NCBI GenBank assembly: GCA_903898715.1
Contig: CAIUGL010000103.1
Span: forward strand, 21,557-85,556
From: an uncultured Cytophagaceae bacterium
GTDB lineage: Bacteria; Bacteroidota; Bacteroidia; Cytophagales; Spirosomataceae
Direction of reading: 5' to 3'
Length of the DNA: 64,000 bases
Shown: piece by piece, positions 53,704 to 62,419 of the stretch
How the letters are laid out: every line of letters begins with the position of its first letter
How positions within the stretch are numbered: position 1 is the first letter of the stretch
Program-made: the position numbers and the translations under genes
The notes under the pieces: model-generated
Databases searched by the model: none
What the model was told of the DNA's origin: nothing
What the model saw: only the letters and a program-made list of their open reading frames with translations

Positions 53704-54090
53704 TTAAGCTTCAGGTATGTACGTGAACTTTGCGTCCCCCCACAGTTCCTCTAATTTGAAAAATTCACGCTTGTCCTTTAAAAAAACGTGAACAATTACG
53801 TCATAATAATCCATCAAAATCCACTCGCGATTCGCTTTCCCTTCCACTGTGTGCACATGAATCTTTACTGATTCCCAAACTTCTTTATCTACAGAATCCG
53901 CAATCGCTTCAATCTGAGTATCTGATGTACCTGAACAAACAACAAAAAAATCTGTAAATGCATTGTGTACTTCACGCAAGTCCATCACGACGATCTCTTG
54001 TGCCTTCTTTTCTTGCATTCCTTTCACCACCCAATTTGCTAGTTCTTCAGATGCTTCCATGGTGGGGGTTTTTAGGGTACTTTTGGCCAT
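53704..54090 (-). CDS. rsfS: ribosome silencing factor RsfS
   Basis: A 128-residue protein that binds uL14 and blocks 50S joining in stationary phase. Family signatures: IVVMDLREV, FTDFFVVCSGTSDTQIEAIAD and WILMDYYDVIVHVF. The length is normal. It lies just upstream of ftsH, an arrangement usual in Bacteroidota. Confidence 0.96.
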   Translation of the reverse strand: MAKSTLKTPTMEASEELANWVVKGMQEKKAQEIVVMDLREVHNAFTDFFVVCSGTSDTQIEAIADSVDKEVWESVKIHVHTVEGKANREWILMDYYDVIVHVFLKDKREFFKLEELWGDAKFTYIPEA

Positions 54091-54149
54091 AAATATGTAT
54101 TAAATTATAATAAACGGAATCATTCAAGACCGTATAACGAATAAACAAT

Positions 54150-54157
54150 TAAATTTG
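54150..54157 (+). promoter_or_regulatory. birA promoter -7 box (TAAATTTG)
   Basis: TAAATTTG fits TAnnTTTG, 30 bases before the predicted TTG start. It supports a start close to 54188. Confidence 0.5.
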
Positions 54158-54187
54158 TTCTTGTAAAGCTAAAATTACAAAGAAAAG

Positions 54188-54976
54188 TTGAACAATTACC
54201 AAGCCCCCTCACGGTTCATAGGCAAATTCACAAAATATATCGAGTCCTGCGCGTCCACGAATGTGCTTGCTTTTGAAGAGACATTAACGCTCAATTTACC
54301 GGAAGGATTTGCCTGGATAGCTGGACATCAAACAGCGGGTAAAGGACAAAGAGGAAACAAATGGCATGCAGAACCAAACCAAAATCTACTTGTATCCTAC
54401 GTACTAAAGCCGCCACACGAATTACTCTCCGATCAATTCTACTTGAGTAAATGTGTCGCTCTAGGGGCAATCGAAGGAGTCCAAAATTGGGCCCAGCAGG
54501 AAGTTGGCCATCCAATTCCCGTATCGATAAAATGGCCAAATGATATCTATATTGACGAATTTAAACTTGGCGGCATTCTCATTGAAAGTAATTTCCAATC
54601 TGGTAAATGGGCATTTGCGATTATTGGTATTGGTCTAAACATTAACCAAACTGCTTTTGATGGTCTACGCGCAACATCGCTACGCCAATGGACTCCCACC
54701 CAAAATTTAATCAACGTATCAAATGTGTTTGATTTTATTTCCCTGGGGATTGAAAATTACTATCATCAATTTACCAAACGGGAATTTCAACTGATCGACG
54801 AAAAATACCATCAAAATCTATTTAGAAATCAGGAATGGCACACATTTCGTGACACAGCTGGTGAATTTAAAGGAAAGATACTCGAAGTGGATGCCAAAGG
54901 ACTCATACAAATCGAAGTAGATGGGCAAGTAAAAGGTTATGATATCAAAGAATTAAATTTTATTTTTAGCGAATAA
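54188..54976 (+). CDS. birA: biotin-protein ligase
   Basis: A 262-residue enzyme that biotinylates acyl-CoA carboxylase BCCP. Motifs: biotinoyl-AMP loop AGKGQRGNKWHAEP and SIKWPNDIYIDEFKLGGILIES. There is no N-terminal DNA-binding domain, so it is a ligase only. A TTG codon at 54188 is the only reasonable start between an in-frame stop at 54170 and the conserved domain (YIESCASTN). Followed after 14 bases by an acyl-CoA ligase gene. Confidence 0.92.
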   Translation: MNNYQAPSRFIGKFTKYIESCASTNVLAFEETLTLNLPEGFAWIAGHQTAGKGQRGNKWHAEPNQNLLVSYVLKPPHELLSDQFYLSKCVALGAIEGVQNWAQQEVGHPIPVSIKWPNDIYIDEFKLGGILIESNFQSGKWAFAIIGIGLNINQTAFDGLRATSLRQWTPTQNLINVSNVFDFISLGIENYYHQFTKREFQLIDEKYHQNLFRNQEWHTFRDTAGEFKGKILEVDAKGLIQIEVDGQVKGYDIKELNFIFSE

Positions 54977-54990
54977 AATCTCTAAACCGC

Positions 54991-56649
54991 GTGCTCAAAA
55001 CCTATCAAAGCAATTTGTCCAATTTTCTTCATTGGGCCGAGTTTACTCCGTCAAATGTTTTCCTCAAACAACCATACGGCGACCAATATACTGATTACTC
55101 GTACGAAGTTTCTGCTATTCAAGTCAAAAAAATAGCAGGCTATTTCATGAACACGCTTGAAGCTGACAAACCTCGACATATCGGAATTTTGTCGAAAAAT
55201 TCAGCCCATTGGATTCTTTCAGATCTAGCAATCGAATATGCTGGAGCCATATCAGTTCCATTTTATCCAACCTTGACCAGTGAACAATTCAATCAGGTAC
55301 TTATTCATTCTGATTGCCAAATTTTGGTCGTTGGCAAACTTGATAACTGGGAAGAAATAAAATTAGGGATTCCCGCGCACATCCATGTAATTTATACCCC
55401 TGATAGCCCCTGCAAAACGGGAACCTCTTGGCAAAAAATTATTGAATCAGGAGAAACATTAGAAGCGGCAGCAGTAAACCAACCTGACTCGATTGCGACC
55501 ATTGTCTATACATCAGGAACCACCGGTACGCCCAAAGGCGTCATGCTTACCTTCAAAGCAATTACCATCGCATTAAATTTAGCCCGCGATTTAGCTTACT
55601 TAGAAAAACGAAACACACGGTTTATTTCCTACTTACCACTTTGTCACATCGCCGAGCGAAATATCGTTGAATTTGCAGGAATAGCCGCTGGAGGAACCAT
55701 ATATTTTGTCGAGAATCTAACAAGTTTTCAGCAAAATTTAGCATTCACTCGACCAACGCACTTCTTAGCTGTACCCCGTATTTGGGCCAAATTTCAAGAA
55801 GGAATTCTTCAAAAGATAGGTGGCGAAAAGAAATTAAATTTATTGTTGAAAATTCCAGTGCTAAATAACCTAATCAAGAAAAAAATACAAAAAGGACTTG
55901 GCCTCGACCAAGCCTATTTCTTGTTGACAGGCGCCGCACCCATGCCACCCGAATTGAGTGCATGGTTTCAAAAAATAGGGCTATACATACAAGAAGCTTA
56001 CGGAATGACCGAAAACATGGGCCTCAATACGTTTATGCCCCGCCATGATATCCGCCTTGGGTATGTAGGCAAAGTACATCCAATTTGTGAAACACGAATT
56101 GATTCCCAAACAGGTGAAATACAAATGAAATCTGCCTATAATACCACCGGATATTACAAAGCAGACCACATTACTGCTGATTTATATGATGGAGAATGGT
56201 TAAAAACAGGTGACATGGGAGAAATTGATGCAGATAATTTTTTAAAGATTATTGGCCGAGTAAAAGACAATTTCAAAACAGCTAAAGGACAATATGTCTC
56301 TCCTGCACCAATCGAAAACCAATTATCGCTTAGCAACCTTGTTGAACAAGTTTGTGTCGTAGGAATAAATTTACCTCAGCCCATCGCATTAATTGTACCA
56401 AGTCAATACGCAAAATCTTTGTCCATAAATCAGGCAACCGATGCCTTTGAAGCATTGCGCATTCAAATCAATCCGCAATTCAAAAAATACGAGCATATTC
56501 AGAAGCTTATCATATTAAAAGATGAATGGACAGTGGAAAATAAGTGCTTAACCCCCACATTAAAAATTCGACGGATGGAAATTGAACAAAACGTCAATAG
56601 TTTAATTGAACCGTGGTATGCCCTAAACGAATCGATTATTTTCGAATAA
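54991..56649 (+). CDS. long-chain acyl-CoA ligase
   Basis: A 552-residue AMP-binding enzyme. AMP motif IVYTSGTTGTPKGVMLT, EAYGMTEN, GEWLKTGDMGEID and GRVKDNFKTAKGQYVSP with the adenylating Lys and hinge. It would activate fatty acids with CoA in the cytosol or at the membrane. The start is GTG 54991, 14 bases after the birA stop; the next in-frame ATG is well inside the domain. The layout of bacterial FadD-like ligases fits; chain length is not clear from sequence. Confidence 0.92.
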   Translation: MLKTYQSNLSNFLHWAEFTPSNVFLKQPYGDQYTDYSYEVSAIQVKKIAGYFMNTLEADKPRHIGILSKNSAHWILSDLAIEYAGAISVPFYPTLTSEQFNQVLIHSDCQILVVGKLDNWEEIKLGIPAHIHVIYTPDSPCKTGTSWQKIIESGETLEAAAVNQPDSIATIVYTSGTTGTPKGVMLTFKAITIALNLARDLAYLEKRNTRFISYLPLCHIAERNIVEFAGIAAGGTIYFVENLTSFQQNLAFTRPTHFLAVPRIWAKFQEGILQKIGGEKKLNLLLKIPVLNNLIKKKIQKGLGLDQAYFLLTGAAPMPPELSAWFQKIGLYIQEAYGMTENMGLNTFMPRHDIRLGYVGKVHPICETRIDSQTGEIQMKSAYNTTGYYKADHITADLYDGEWLKTGDMGEIDADNFLKIIGRVKDNFKTAKGQYVSPAPIENQLSLSNLVEQVCVVGINLPQPIALIVPSQYAKSLSINQATDAFEALRIQINPQFKKYEHIQKLIILKDEWTVENKCLTPTLKIRRMEIEQNVNSLIEPWYALNESIIFE

Positions 56650-56689
56650 TTTAATTTCTGAAGCAGCAAGTTTTGTGTAAATTGGTACA

Positions 56690-58078
56690 ATGCGCCCAAA
56701 GTACCAATTAGCCGTTTATTGTATTATTCTTTTAGTCATTGGGAAAACACTTCCAGCTTTATGTCAAAATATTGCAGTAGATACCATTATCTTCAAAGGG
56801 AATGAGCGCACAAAATTGAGCATTTTGCGTAGAGAACTCGATTTTTTCGAGCGAGATTCACTCCAAGTTTCAGAATTACCCAACCGTATTGAATTCAATC
56901 GAAGAAAGTTGATGAACACCAATCTGTTCATTTGGGTGAAATCTGATTACCATCAACTACCCAACGGAAGGATAAGTGTCATTTTTGAATTTCTCGAACA
57001 ATGGTATGTTTTAGCGTATCCCTTGTTCCAATTGGCCGATCGAAATTTCAATGATTGGTGGTCACGGGGAAAGGATTTTGATCGAGCTATATATGGGCTC
57101 AATTTTAGGCATAACAATTTCATGGGTCGGAATGAAAAAGTGTTCTTAAATGCTGAAACTGGATTCAAAAACAAATATGAATTCGTATACCAAAATCCGT
57201 ACCTAGATCGCAAAAAGACCATTGGACTACTATTGAAATGGCAATATGCTTCACTTAAAAACGTCCCCTATAAAACTATTTCAGATACGCTTGCCTATAA
57301 AAATTCAAATCAATTTATAGCGGAAAAATGGACTGGGAGTATCGAATTTCGAAAAAGATTTCGATTTTATGATTTCCAACGAATAGAATTTAAATATACC
57401 CATGCAAACATTGACAAAAGTGTCGCTCAACTTAATCCAGCGTATTTTGGCCAAGGCCAACTAAGCCAAAATTTTAGCCAGCTCGAATACGCATTCTCCT
57501 ATGACTTCCGAGACTTCATTAACTACCCACTCAGAGGAAGAAAACTAGATATAATCTTTACAAAATATGGACTTTCTCCTCGAGAACACGTTGATTTTTG
57601 GGAATCTAGTGCGTCTGCAGCTTATTTTTTCGACCTTGGAAATAATTTTTTTATAGCTACACAGGTGAAAGCAAAAATTAGCCGCGATACCTATATCCCC
57701 TATGCAAATCAACGGGGATTTGGATATGCCAACGACCTCGTTCGTGGATATGAACTAAACGTTATTGATGGTACAGGTTTTTTCCTGTGGCGAAATACCG
57801 CGAAATTTCAGCTGTTTTCAAGAACTTTTCACATTCCATTTTTACCATTCAAACAAATCAATCAAATACCTATAGCCATTTATCCTACTGCATTTGCTGA
57901 TGTAGGTTACGTATACAATCCATTTGTTGAGTCATCAAAGAATGCAAATAAATGGTTAGTAGGAACTGGGCTTGGAGTTGACTTTGTTACGTATTATAAT
58001 TTCGTTGCTCGGGTGGGTTTCCCTGTGACTAATGGTGGAAAAACAGGTATGGTTGTCGCGCTTGGTCGCGAATTTTAA
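56690..58078 (+). CDS. Omp85-family outer-membrane protein (BamA/TamA-like)
   Basis: A 462-residue protein. A signal peptide (YCIILLVIGKTLPALCQ) leads to one POTRA-like domain (~27-100: AVDTIIFKGNERTKLSILRRELDF), followed by a ~350-residue beta barrel whose C-terminus reads VALGREF with a terminal Phe, the barrel-insertion signal. Its size is too small for BamA, with a single POTRA, so it is one of the short surface-antigen D15-like proteins of Bacteroidota. A role in surface export is possible. The gene is 40 bases after the ligase gene. Confidence 0.85.
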   Translation: MRPKYQLAVYCIILLVIGKTLPALCQNIAVDTIIFKGNERTKLSILRRELDFFERDSLQVSELPNRIEFNRRKLMNTNLFIWVKSDYHQLPNGRISVIFEFLEQWYVLAYPLFQLADRNFNDWWSRGKDFDRAIYGLNFRHNNFMGRNEKVFLNAETGFKNKYEFVYQNPYLDRKKTIGLLLKWQYASLKNVPYKTISDTLAYKNSNQFIAEKWTGSIEFRKRFRFYDFQRIEFKYTHANIDKSVAQLNPAYFGQGQLSQNFSQLEYAFSYDFRDFINYPLRGRKLDIIFTKYGLSPREHVDFWESSASAAYFFDLGNNFFIATQVKAKISRDTYIPYANQRGFGYANDLVRGYELNVIDGTGFFLWRNTAKFQLFSRTFHIPFLPFKQINQIPIAIYPTAFADVGYVYNPFVESSKNANKWLVGTGLGVDFVTYYNFVARVGFPVTNGGKTGMVVALGREF

Positions 58079-58085
58079 CAAAAAA

Positions 58086-58106
58086 AAACCAGTCATTGAC
58101 CGGTTT
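58086..58106 (+). terminator. hairpin after Omp85 gene
   Basis: AAACCAGTCA / TGACCGGTTT with one mismatched pair, followed by TCTTTAT; an A run precedes it. Confidence 0.6.
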
Positions 58107-58156
58107 CTTTATAAAATACCTAACCACTAATAGTCTTAAATATTGTTAGATTCTAA

Positions 58157-58187
58157 ATTCTTATTTGAGCAGTGCAAAAATAAGAAT
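58157..58187. promoter_or_regulatory. 10-bp inverted repeat before lipoprotein gene
   Basis: ATTCTTATTT (58157-58166) and AAATAAGAAT (58178-58187) are perfect inverted repeats around an 11-base centre, followed by ATTTTCT. It lies 68 bases before the lipoprotein ATG; it may be an operator or a weak terminator. Confidence 0.4.
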
Positions 58188-58226
58188 ATTTTCTGAAAGA
58201 ATAATTTTTAGCTGATTGAAATTCTT

Positions 58227-58234
58227 TATTTTTG
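58227..58234 (+). promoter_or_regulatory. -7 box (TATTTTTG) for lipoprotein gene
   Basis: TATTTTTG fits TAnnTTTG and ends 20 bases before the ATG at 58255. It supports that ATG over an in-frame TTG at 58216. Confidence 0.5.
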
Positions 58235-58254
58235 AACGTAAGCAAGTAAAACTC

Positions 58255-58836
58255 ATGCAATTCTCCACCTACTTCAGACTATTTAAGTTTTCAATTATCA
58301 CCTATGCCGTGATTGTTAGCCTAATGACAGGATGTAATCAAGACAAGGGGAAGGGTGAAGAAGCAAATGGCTCTATGATCTCACAAACTGAATCACAGAA
58401 ATATTGGTCTAGTGCATCAAAAACATTTCAAAAAATAACCCTGAGTGATACGGCAGTTGTTCGTAATATCCAATGGCTTCAATCACTTAGCTCACTAAAT
58501 GAAAAAATTGAACTTTCTGAGAGCCAACCAACAAATGGCAAATCATACTCCCTTTACCTGGATGAGAGTGATTTAAACTTTGTAGATATCGTATACCTTA
58601 CAAATAATCAAAATCAAATTATTCAAGTGGTATTTGATATATATGTAGAAGATAAAGCGGAGGCAAATAAGCTATTAGACGAATTCGAACAATACTTTAC
58701 AGTCAAATTCGGACAGAAAAGAACTGTCGAGAAAGGCAGTACATGGGTTTCTAAAGACAAAACTAACATCCACATCGTTAATGTGAGCACACCTAAAGAT
58801 CCAGGAATAAAGTTGACCTACAGCTTAATCAATTAA
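58255..58836 (+). CDS. lipoprotein of unknown function
   Basis: A 193-residue lipoprotein with a signal ending in LMTGC. The mature part is hydrophilic: a Gly/Glu/Ala linker, then an alpha-beta domain with YSLYLDESDLNFVDIVYL and EDKAEANKLLDEFEQYFTVKFGQ. I recognise no family. The last four bases overlap the convergent ilvE end. It is not clearly in an operon with the Omp85 gene because a hairpin and own promoter separate them. Confidence 0.8.
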   Translation: MQFSTYFRLFKFSIITYAVIVSLMTGCNQDKGKGEEANGSMISQTESQKYWSSASKTFQKITLSDTAVVRNIQWLQSLSSLNEKIELSESQPTNGKSYSLYLDESDLNFVDIVYLTNNQNQIIQVVFDIYVEDKAEANKLLDEFEQYFTVKFGQKRTVEKGSTWVSKDKTNIHIVNVSTPKDPGIKLTYSLIN

Positions 58837-59885
58837 ACCTTCCAAATCCAACCACGTGCATCTGGAATTTGACCAAGACGAATTTGGTTTATTTCATTGT
58901 AGACCTTTACTGAAAAATCATCGTCCTTACGAGCTGGGAGGTGATAATCAATGCCCTCAAATCCAATCGTGGCGATAGGCGCAATAACGGCAGCAGTACC
59001 AGCACCAAATGCTTCAGTAACAACTCCGCTTTGAATTCCTTGAATCAACTCTTTGATAGACAAAGGACGTTCTTGTACATCCATGCCCCAATCTTTGGCA
59101 ATTTGCAATACAGATTTACGTGTAACGCCATCTAAAATCGTATCTCCTGTAGGTGCCGTCACTAAACTTCCATTCACAACAAACATCAAATTCATGGTAC
59201 CCGCTTCCTCAACAAACTGATGTGTCGCCGCATCGGTCCAAATAATTTGATCATAGCCGTCTTTTATCGCATTTTGTGTAGGAAACAAAGAACCTCCATA
59301 ATTGCCTGCATTTTTAGCAAAACCTACACCTCCTTTGGCCGCGCGAATAAATTCTGTTTCAACGCGTACACGAAGCGGTTTGGTATAATATGAACCCACA
59401 GGACAATTGAAAATAATAAACTTATAGGTATTTGATGGAGTAACACCCACATATTCATCCGTAGCAAACATAAATGGACGTATGTACAACGAGCAACCTT
59501 CTTTTGCTGGGACCCAAGCTTGGTCAAGTTTGAGTAATGTGCGCAAGCCATCCAAAAAAATTTCTTTAGGAACCTCGGGCATGCACATGCGAAGAGCTGA
59601 CTTATTAAATCGTTTCAAATTCTCTTCCGGACGAAAAACTTGAATATCACCAGAAACAGAACGATACCCTTTCATCCCTTCAAAAATCGATTGACCATAA
59701 TGTAGCGACATCATAGCTGGTTGGTACGCCAATGGACCATAAGGCTGAATCGTAACACTTTGCCATGCGCCGTCTGCATACTCTGCCACCAACATGTGGT
59801 CAGCGAAACTACGGCCGAACGTAAGGTTGTCGAAATCTACTTGGTCAATACGTGAACTTGAAGTGGGTTGTATCTGTATTTGCAT
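58833..59885 (-). CDS. ilvE: branched-chain amino acid aminotransferase
   Basis: A 350-residue fold-type IV PLP enzyme making valine, leucine and isoleucine from keto acids. QSIFEGMKGYR, YIRPFMFATD, GFAKNAGNYGGSLFP with the PLP Lys, QFVEEAGTMNLMFV and EAFGAGTAAVI are in place. It belongs to the BCAT-II-like group found in mitochondria and many bacteria. It follows the cobalamin adenosyltransferase by 12 bases, so they share a transcript. Confidence 0.95.
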   Translation of the reverse strand: MQIQIQPTSSSRIDQVDFDNLTFGRSFADHMLVAEYADGAWQSVTIQPYGPLAYQPAMMSLHYGQSIFEGMKGYRSVSGDIQVFRPEENLKRFNKSALRMCMPEVPKEIFLDGLRTLLKLDQAWVPAKEGCSLYIRPFMFATDEYVGVTPSNTYKFIIFNCPVGSYYTKPLRVRVETEFIRAAKGGVGFAKNAGNYGGSLFPTQNAIKDGYDQIIWTDAATHQFVEEAGTMNLMFVVNGSLVTAPTGDTILDGVTRKSVLQIAKDWGMDVQERPLSIKELIQGIQSGVVTEAFGAGTAAVIAPIATIGFEGIDYHLPARKDDDFSVKVYNEINQIRLGQIPDARGWIWKV

Positions 59886-59897
59886 TAGAATAAAAGT

Positions 59898-60449
59898 TTA
59901 TTTTCCTGAATTCCATGGAATCTCAGGTATGCCTAGGCTGTGGTGTAAAAAACGACATGTCATGAATAAGTAATCAGACAATCGATTGATATAAGCGATG
60001 GCAATTTCATAATTAGGTTGTTCTGTGGCTTGCACCCAGCGAATTAAACTCCGCTCCGCGCGCCTACAAACGGTCCGAGTGATCTGTGCGGTGGCAATAC
60101 TCTCATGTCCACCTGGTAAAATAAAAAACCGCATAGGACTTAATTGGGCGTCCATTTCATCGATATTCTCCTCTAAGGCTACAATATCCTTCAAGGAAAT
60201 CAATTCCATGTTACCAAGATCTTTTGGAGAATCACTGGCGACATATGCCCCCAGAACAAACAAGCTTGATTGAATTAGCTGCAGTTTTTGCGCAAGCTTT
60301 GGCTCAACGCGGCAAATCAACAAACCCATGTGGCAATTTAGCTCATCAATATCACCAATCGCTTCTAATCGGTAATCGGACTTCGCGATTCCTTTGCCAT
60401 CGGCCAAACGGGTAAAGCCTTTATCGCCTTGTTTTGTGTAGATTTTCAT
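59898..60449 (-). CDS. PduO-type cob(I)alamin adenosyltransferase
   Basis: A 183-residue enzyme attaching the adenosyl group to cobalamin. ATP loop KQGDKGFTRLADG at the N-terminus, GDIDELNCHMGL, FILPGGHESIATAQITRTVCRRAERSL and the end INRLSDYLF match the PduO/MMAB family. Two-gene unit with ilvE. It suggests that the cell uses adenosylcobalamin enzymes, for example methylmalonyl-CoA mutase. Confidence 0.94.
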   Translation of the reverse strand: MKIYTKQGDKGFTRLADGKGIAKSDYRLEAIGDIDELNCHMGLLICRVEPKLAQKLQLIQSSLFVLGAYVASDSPKDLGNMELISLKDIVALEENIDEMDAQLSPMRFFILPGGHESIATAQITRTVCRRAERSLIRWVQATEQPNYEIAIAYINRLSDYLFMTCRFLHHSLGIPEIPWNSGK

Positions 60450-60457
60450 ATGAATAA

Positions 60458-60465
60458 CAAAAATA
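60458..60465 (-). promoter_or_regulatory. -7 box (TATTTTTG) for adenosyltransferase gene
   Basis: On the minus strand TATTTTTG lies 8 bases before the ATG, so the transcript would start within a few bases of the start codon, i.e. nearly leaderless. Confidence 0.4.
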
Positions 60466-60545
60466 GTTTTTTCAGCGTTTAATCCAAAAGAAAGCGTGTA
60501 TTTATCAAATACAAAGAAACATTAGGGTCTTAAGCTTTTCAAAAC

Positions 60546-60553
60546 TAATTTTG
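60546..60553 (+). promoter_or_regulatory. -7 box (TAATTTTG) for membrane protein gene
   Basis: TAATTTTG fits TAnnTTTG and ends 17 bases before the ATG at 60571. An in-frame GTG at 60553 overlaps the box and is probably not used. Confidence 0.5.
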
Positions 60554-60570
60554 TGAACTTTTTCAACGAT

Positions 60571-61083
60571 ATGTCAATAGATAAATTTATTTCCCGAGTT
60601 TGGCGCGTGTTATCCATGATCGCATTTGGCATCAGTTTACTATTTGTTTACCGCGGTTTACCTGATCCAACAGCCGTGCATTTTGGCGAAACGGGACGTG
60701 GGGATGGCTTTTTACCCAAAGAAGAAATCTTCTATTTAACAGCAGCCATTGTCACTATTTTAAATGTTTTAGGTTTGTTGTTGATCAAAAGTGTTGAAAA
60801 AATACCGCGTTCTTATTTTGGTAATTTTTTAAACGCATTTGCCCAAAAAGGCGACTTAATCATTCAACAAACTTGTGTACACTGGATTCATTTTTTATTG
60901 GCTTTAATTAATACGTATTTAATCCTGGTATTTCGCGTGCTCTTATTACTAAATGATGAGCGTACAAATCAGGCCGATTATAGTTATTTGCCTAAAGTAG
61001 GTATTGCCCTTTTTCTAACTTGGATGATTTATTTACCAGCTCGCTTATGGAGCTACCCTAATTCAACTGACGAAGAGCTATGA
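60571..61083 (+). CDS. DUF1648-like membrane protein
   Basis: A 170-residue protein with four hydrophobic segments (VLSMIAFGISLLFVY, FYLTAAIVTILNVLGLLLI, IHFLLALINTYLILVF and IALFLTWMIYLPARLW). The segment GLPDPTAVHFGETG after the first resembles the conserved loop of DUF1648 proteins. The function is unknown. The stop codon overlaps the queA start (ATGA), so translation of the two is likely coupled, though a link in function is not obvious. Confidence 0.75.
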   Translation: MSIDKFISRVWRVLSMIAFGISLLFVYRGLPDPTAVHFGETGRGDGFLPKEEIFYLTAAIVTILNVLGLLLIKSVEKIPRSYFGNFLNAFAQKGDLIIQQTCVHWIHFLLALINTYLILVFRVLLLLNDERTNQADYSYLPKVGIALFLTWMIYLPARLWSYPNSTDEEL

Positions 61084-62306
61084 TTAAAAATATGCCCGAT
61101 GTTTCCATTCAGGCGTTTGATTATCACTTACCAGATTCCCAAATTGCCTTTTTCCCCACGGATCAGCGGGATGGATCACGTTTACTGGTATACAAGCGAC
61201 CACACATCAACCATACGGTTTTTAAGGAGTTTCCTAATTTATTGCCAACAAACAGCTTGTTGATTTGCAATAATACCAAAGTAATTCCCGCTCGGATTCA
61301 TATCCAAAAGCCTACAGGAACAACCATAGAACTATTTCTTCTTAAGCCAATTGAAAACAATGTCGCTACCCAAGTTGTCATGGAACAACAAGGTGAATCT
61401 CGCTGGGAATGTTTGATTGGAAATAAGAAACGATGGAAATCAGGGGAAATACTTCGAAAAGTTGTTACTTCCTCAGAAAACTCAATTGAGTTATCATTCG
61501 AATGGATTGATCGTGAATCAAATCAAGTAAGCATTCGCTGGAATGGAGATTATTCATTTGCAGCATTGCTGGATATTATTGGCCAAATGCCACTCCCTCC
61601 CTACATGGAAAGGGAATCTGAGGCTTCAGACCAAGATAGATATCAAACAATCTTCTCTAATGTCTTAGGTGCGGTTGCCGCCCCTACGGCAAGTCTTCAT
61701 TTTACGCCAGAGATTTTTGATGCCTTACACAAAAAAGGCATCAAAGAGAGCTATTTGACACTACATGTAGGCGCTGGGACGTTTCTACCAGTCAAAGAGG
61801 GTGAAATTAGAAATCATCCCATGCATCGGGAGCAGTTAATTTTTACCAAAGAATTTATTCAAGAAATCAACCAACACAAAGGACCCTTCATTCCCATTGG
61901 GACAACTGCTATGCGCGCCATGGAAAGTTTGTATTGGTCTGGAGTTTGGTTATTAGAGAATCGCCCTATACCTGAAGAGGGATTAGTCATTCCAAAGGAG
62001 TTTGCCTACCACACGCGGGAAACATACTCAAACCAAGCAGCCTTAGAAGCCTTGATTGCGTATTTAATAGACAATAATCAGGATTCATGGATTGCGCAAA
62101 CGGAACTATTAATTATGCCAACCTATAAATTCCGTTTTTGTGATGCCTTAGTTACTAATTTCCATCAGCCAAAATCAACACTTCTGGTACTTGTATCCGC
62201 ACTTATTGGGGATGATTGGAAGAAAATTTATGAAGAGGCAGTTGAAAAAAAGTATCGCTTTCTAAGTTATGGCGACGCATGTTTGTTTTTCAATGAACAA
62301 AAATAA
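61080..62306 (+). CDS. queA: tRNA ribosyltransferase-isomerase QueA
   Basis: A 408-residue enzyme using SAM as ribosyl donor to make epoxyqueuosine in tRNA anticodons. Landmarks: FDYHLPDSQIAFFP, RDGSRLLVY, NNTKVIPARI, GAVAAPTASLHFT, LHVGAGTFLPVK and TNFHQPKSTLL. The first ATG (61080) overlaps the previous stop; an ATG four codons later is also possible. It is 60 residues longer than E. coli QueA, within the variation of the phylum. Confidence 0.96.
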   Translation: MIKNMPDVSIQAFDYHLPDSQIAFFPTDQRDGSRLLVYKRPHINHTVFKEFPNLLPTNSLLICNNTKVIPARIHIQKPTGTTIELFLLKPIENNVATQVVMEQQGESRWECLIGNKKRWKSGEILRKVVTSSENSIELSFEWIDRESNQVSIRWNGDYSFAALLDIIGQMPLPPYMERESEASDQDRYQTIFSNVLGAVAAPTASLHFTPEIFDALHKKGIKESYLTLHVGAGTFLPVKEGEIRNHPMHREQLIFTKEFIQEINQHKGPFIPIGTTAMRAMESLYWSGVWLLENRPIPEEGLVIPKEFAYHTRETYSNQAALEALIAYLIDNNQDSWIAQTELLIMPTYKFRFCDALVTNFHQPKSTLLVLVSALIGDDWKKIYEEAVEKKYRFLSYGDACLFFNEQK

Positions 62307-62342
62307 TTCCAAGTGAATTACTAAATTTGTGGCCCAAGAAAA

Positions 62343-62402
62343 TTTTAGACGTTAGACGCTGAAAAGAAGTTTAGAAATACGCACTAGCGACGAGTAACTA
62401 GG
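62343..62402 (+). repeat. decayed heptamer repeat before tyrS
   Basis: GACGTTAGACGCTG is followed by imperfect units and ACTAGCGACGAGTAACTAG, the GACGTTR and AGTCRYT classes in degraded form. It ends 17 bases before the tyrS ATG, a place similar to the arrays before trxA and tex. Confidence 0.6.
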
Positions 62403-62419
62403 GGCTAAATACAATAGAT

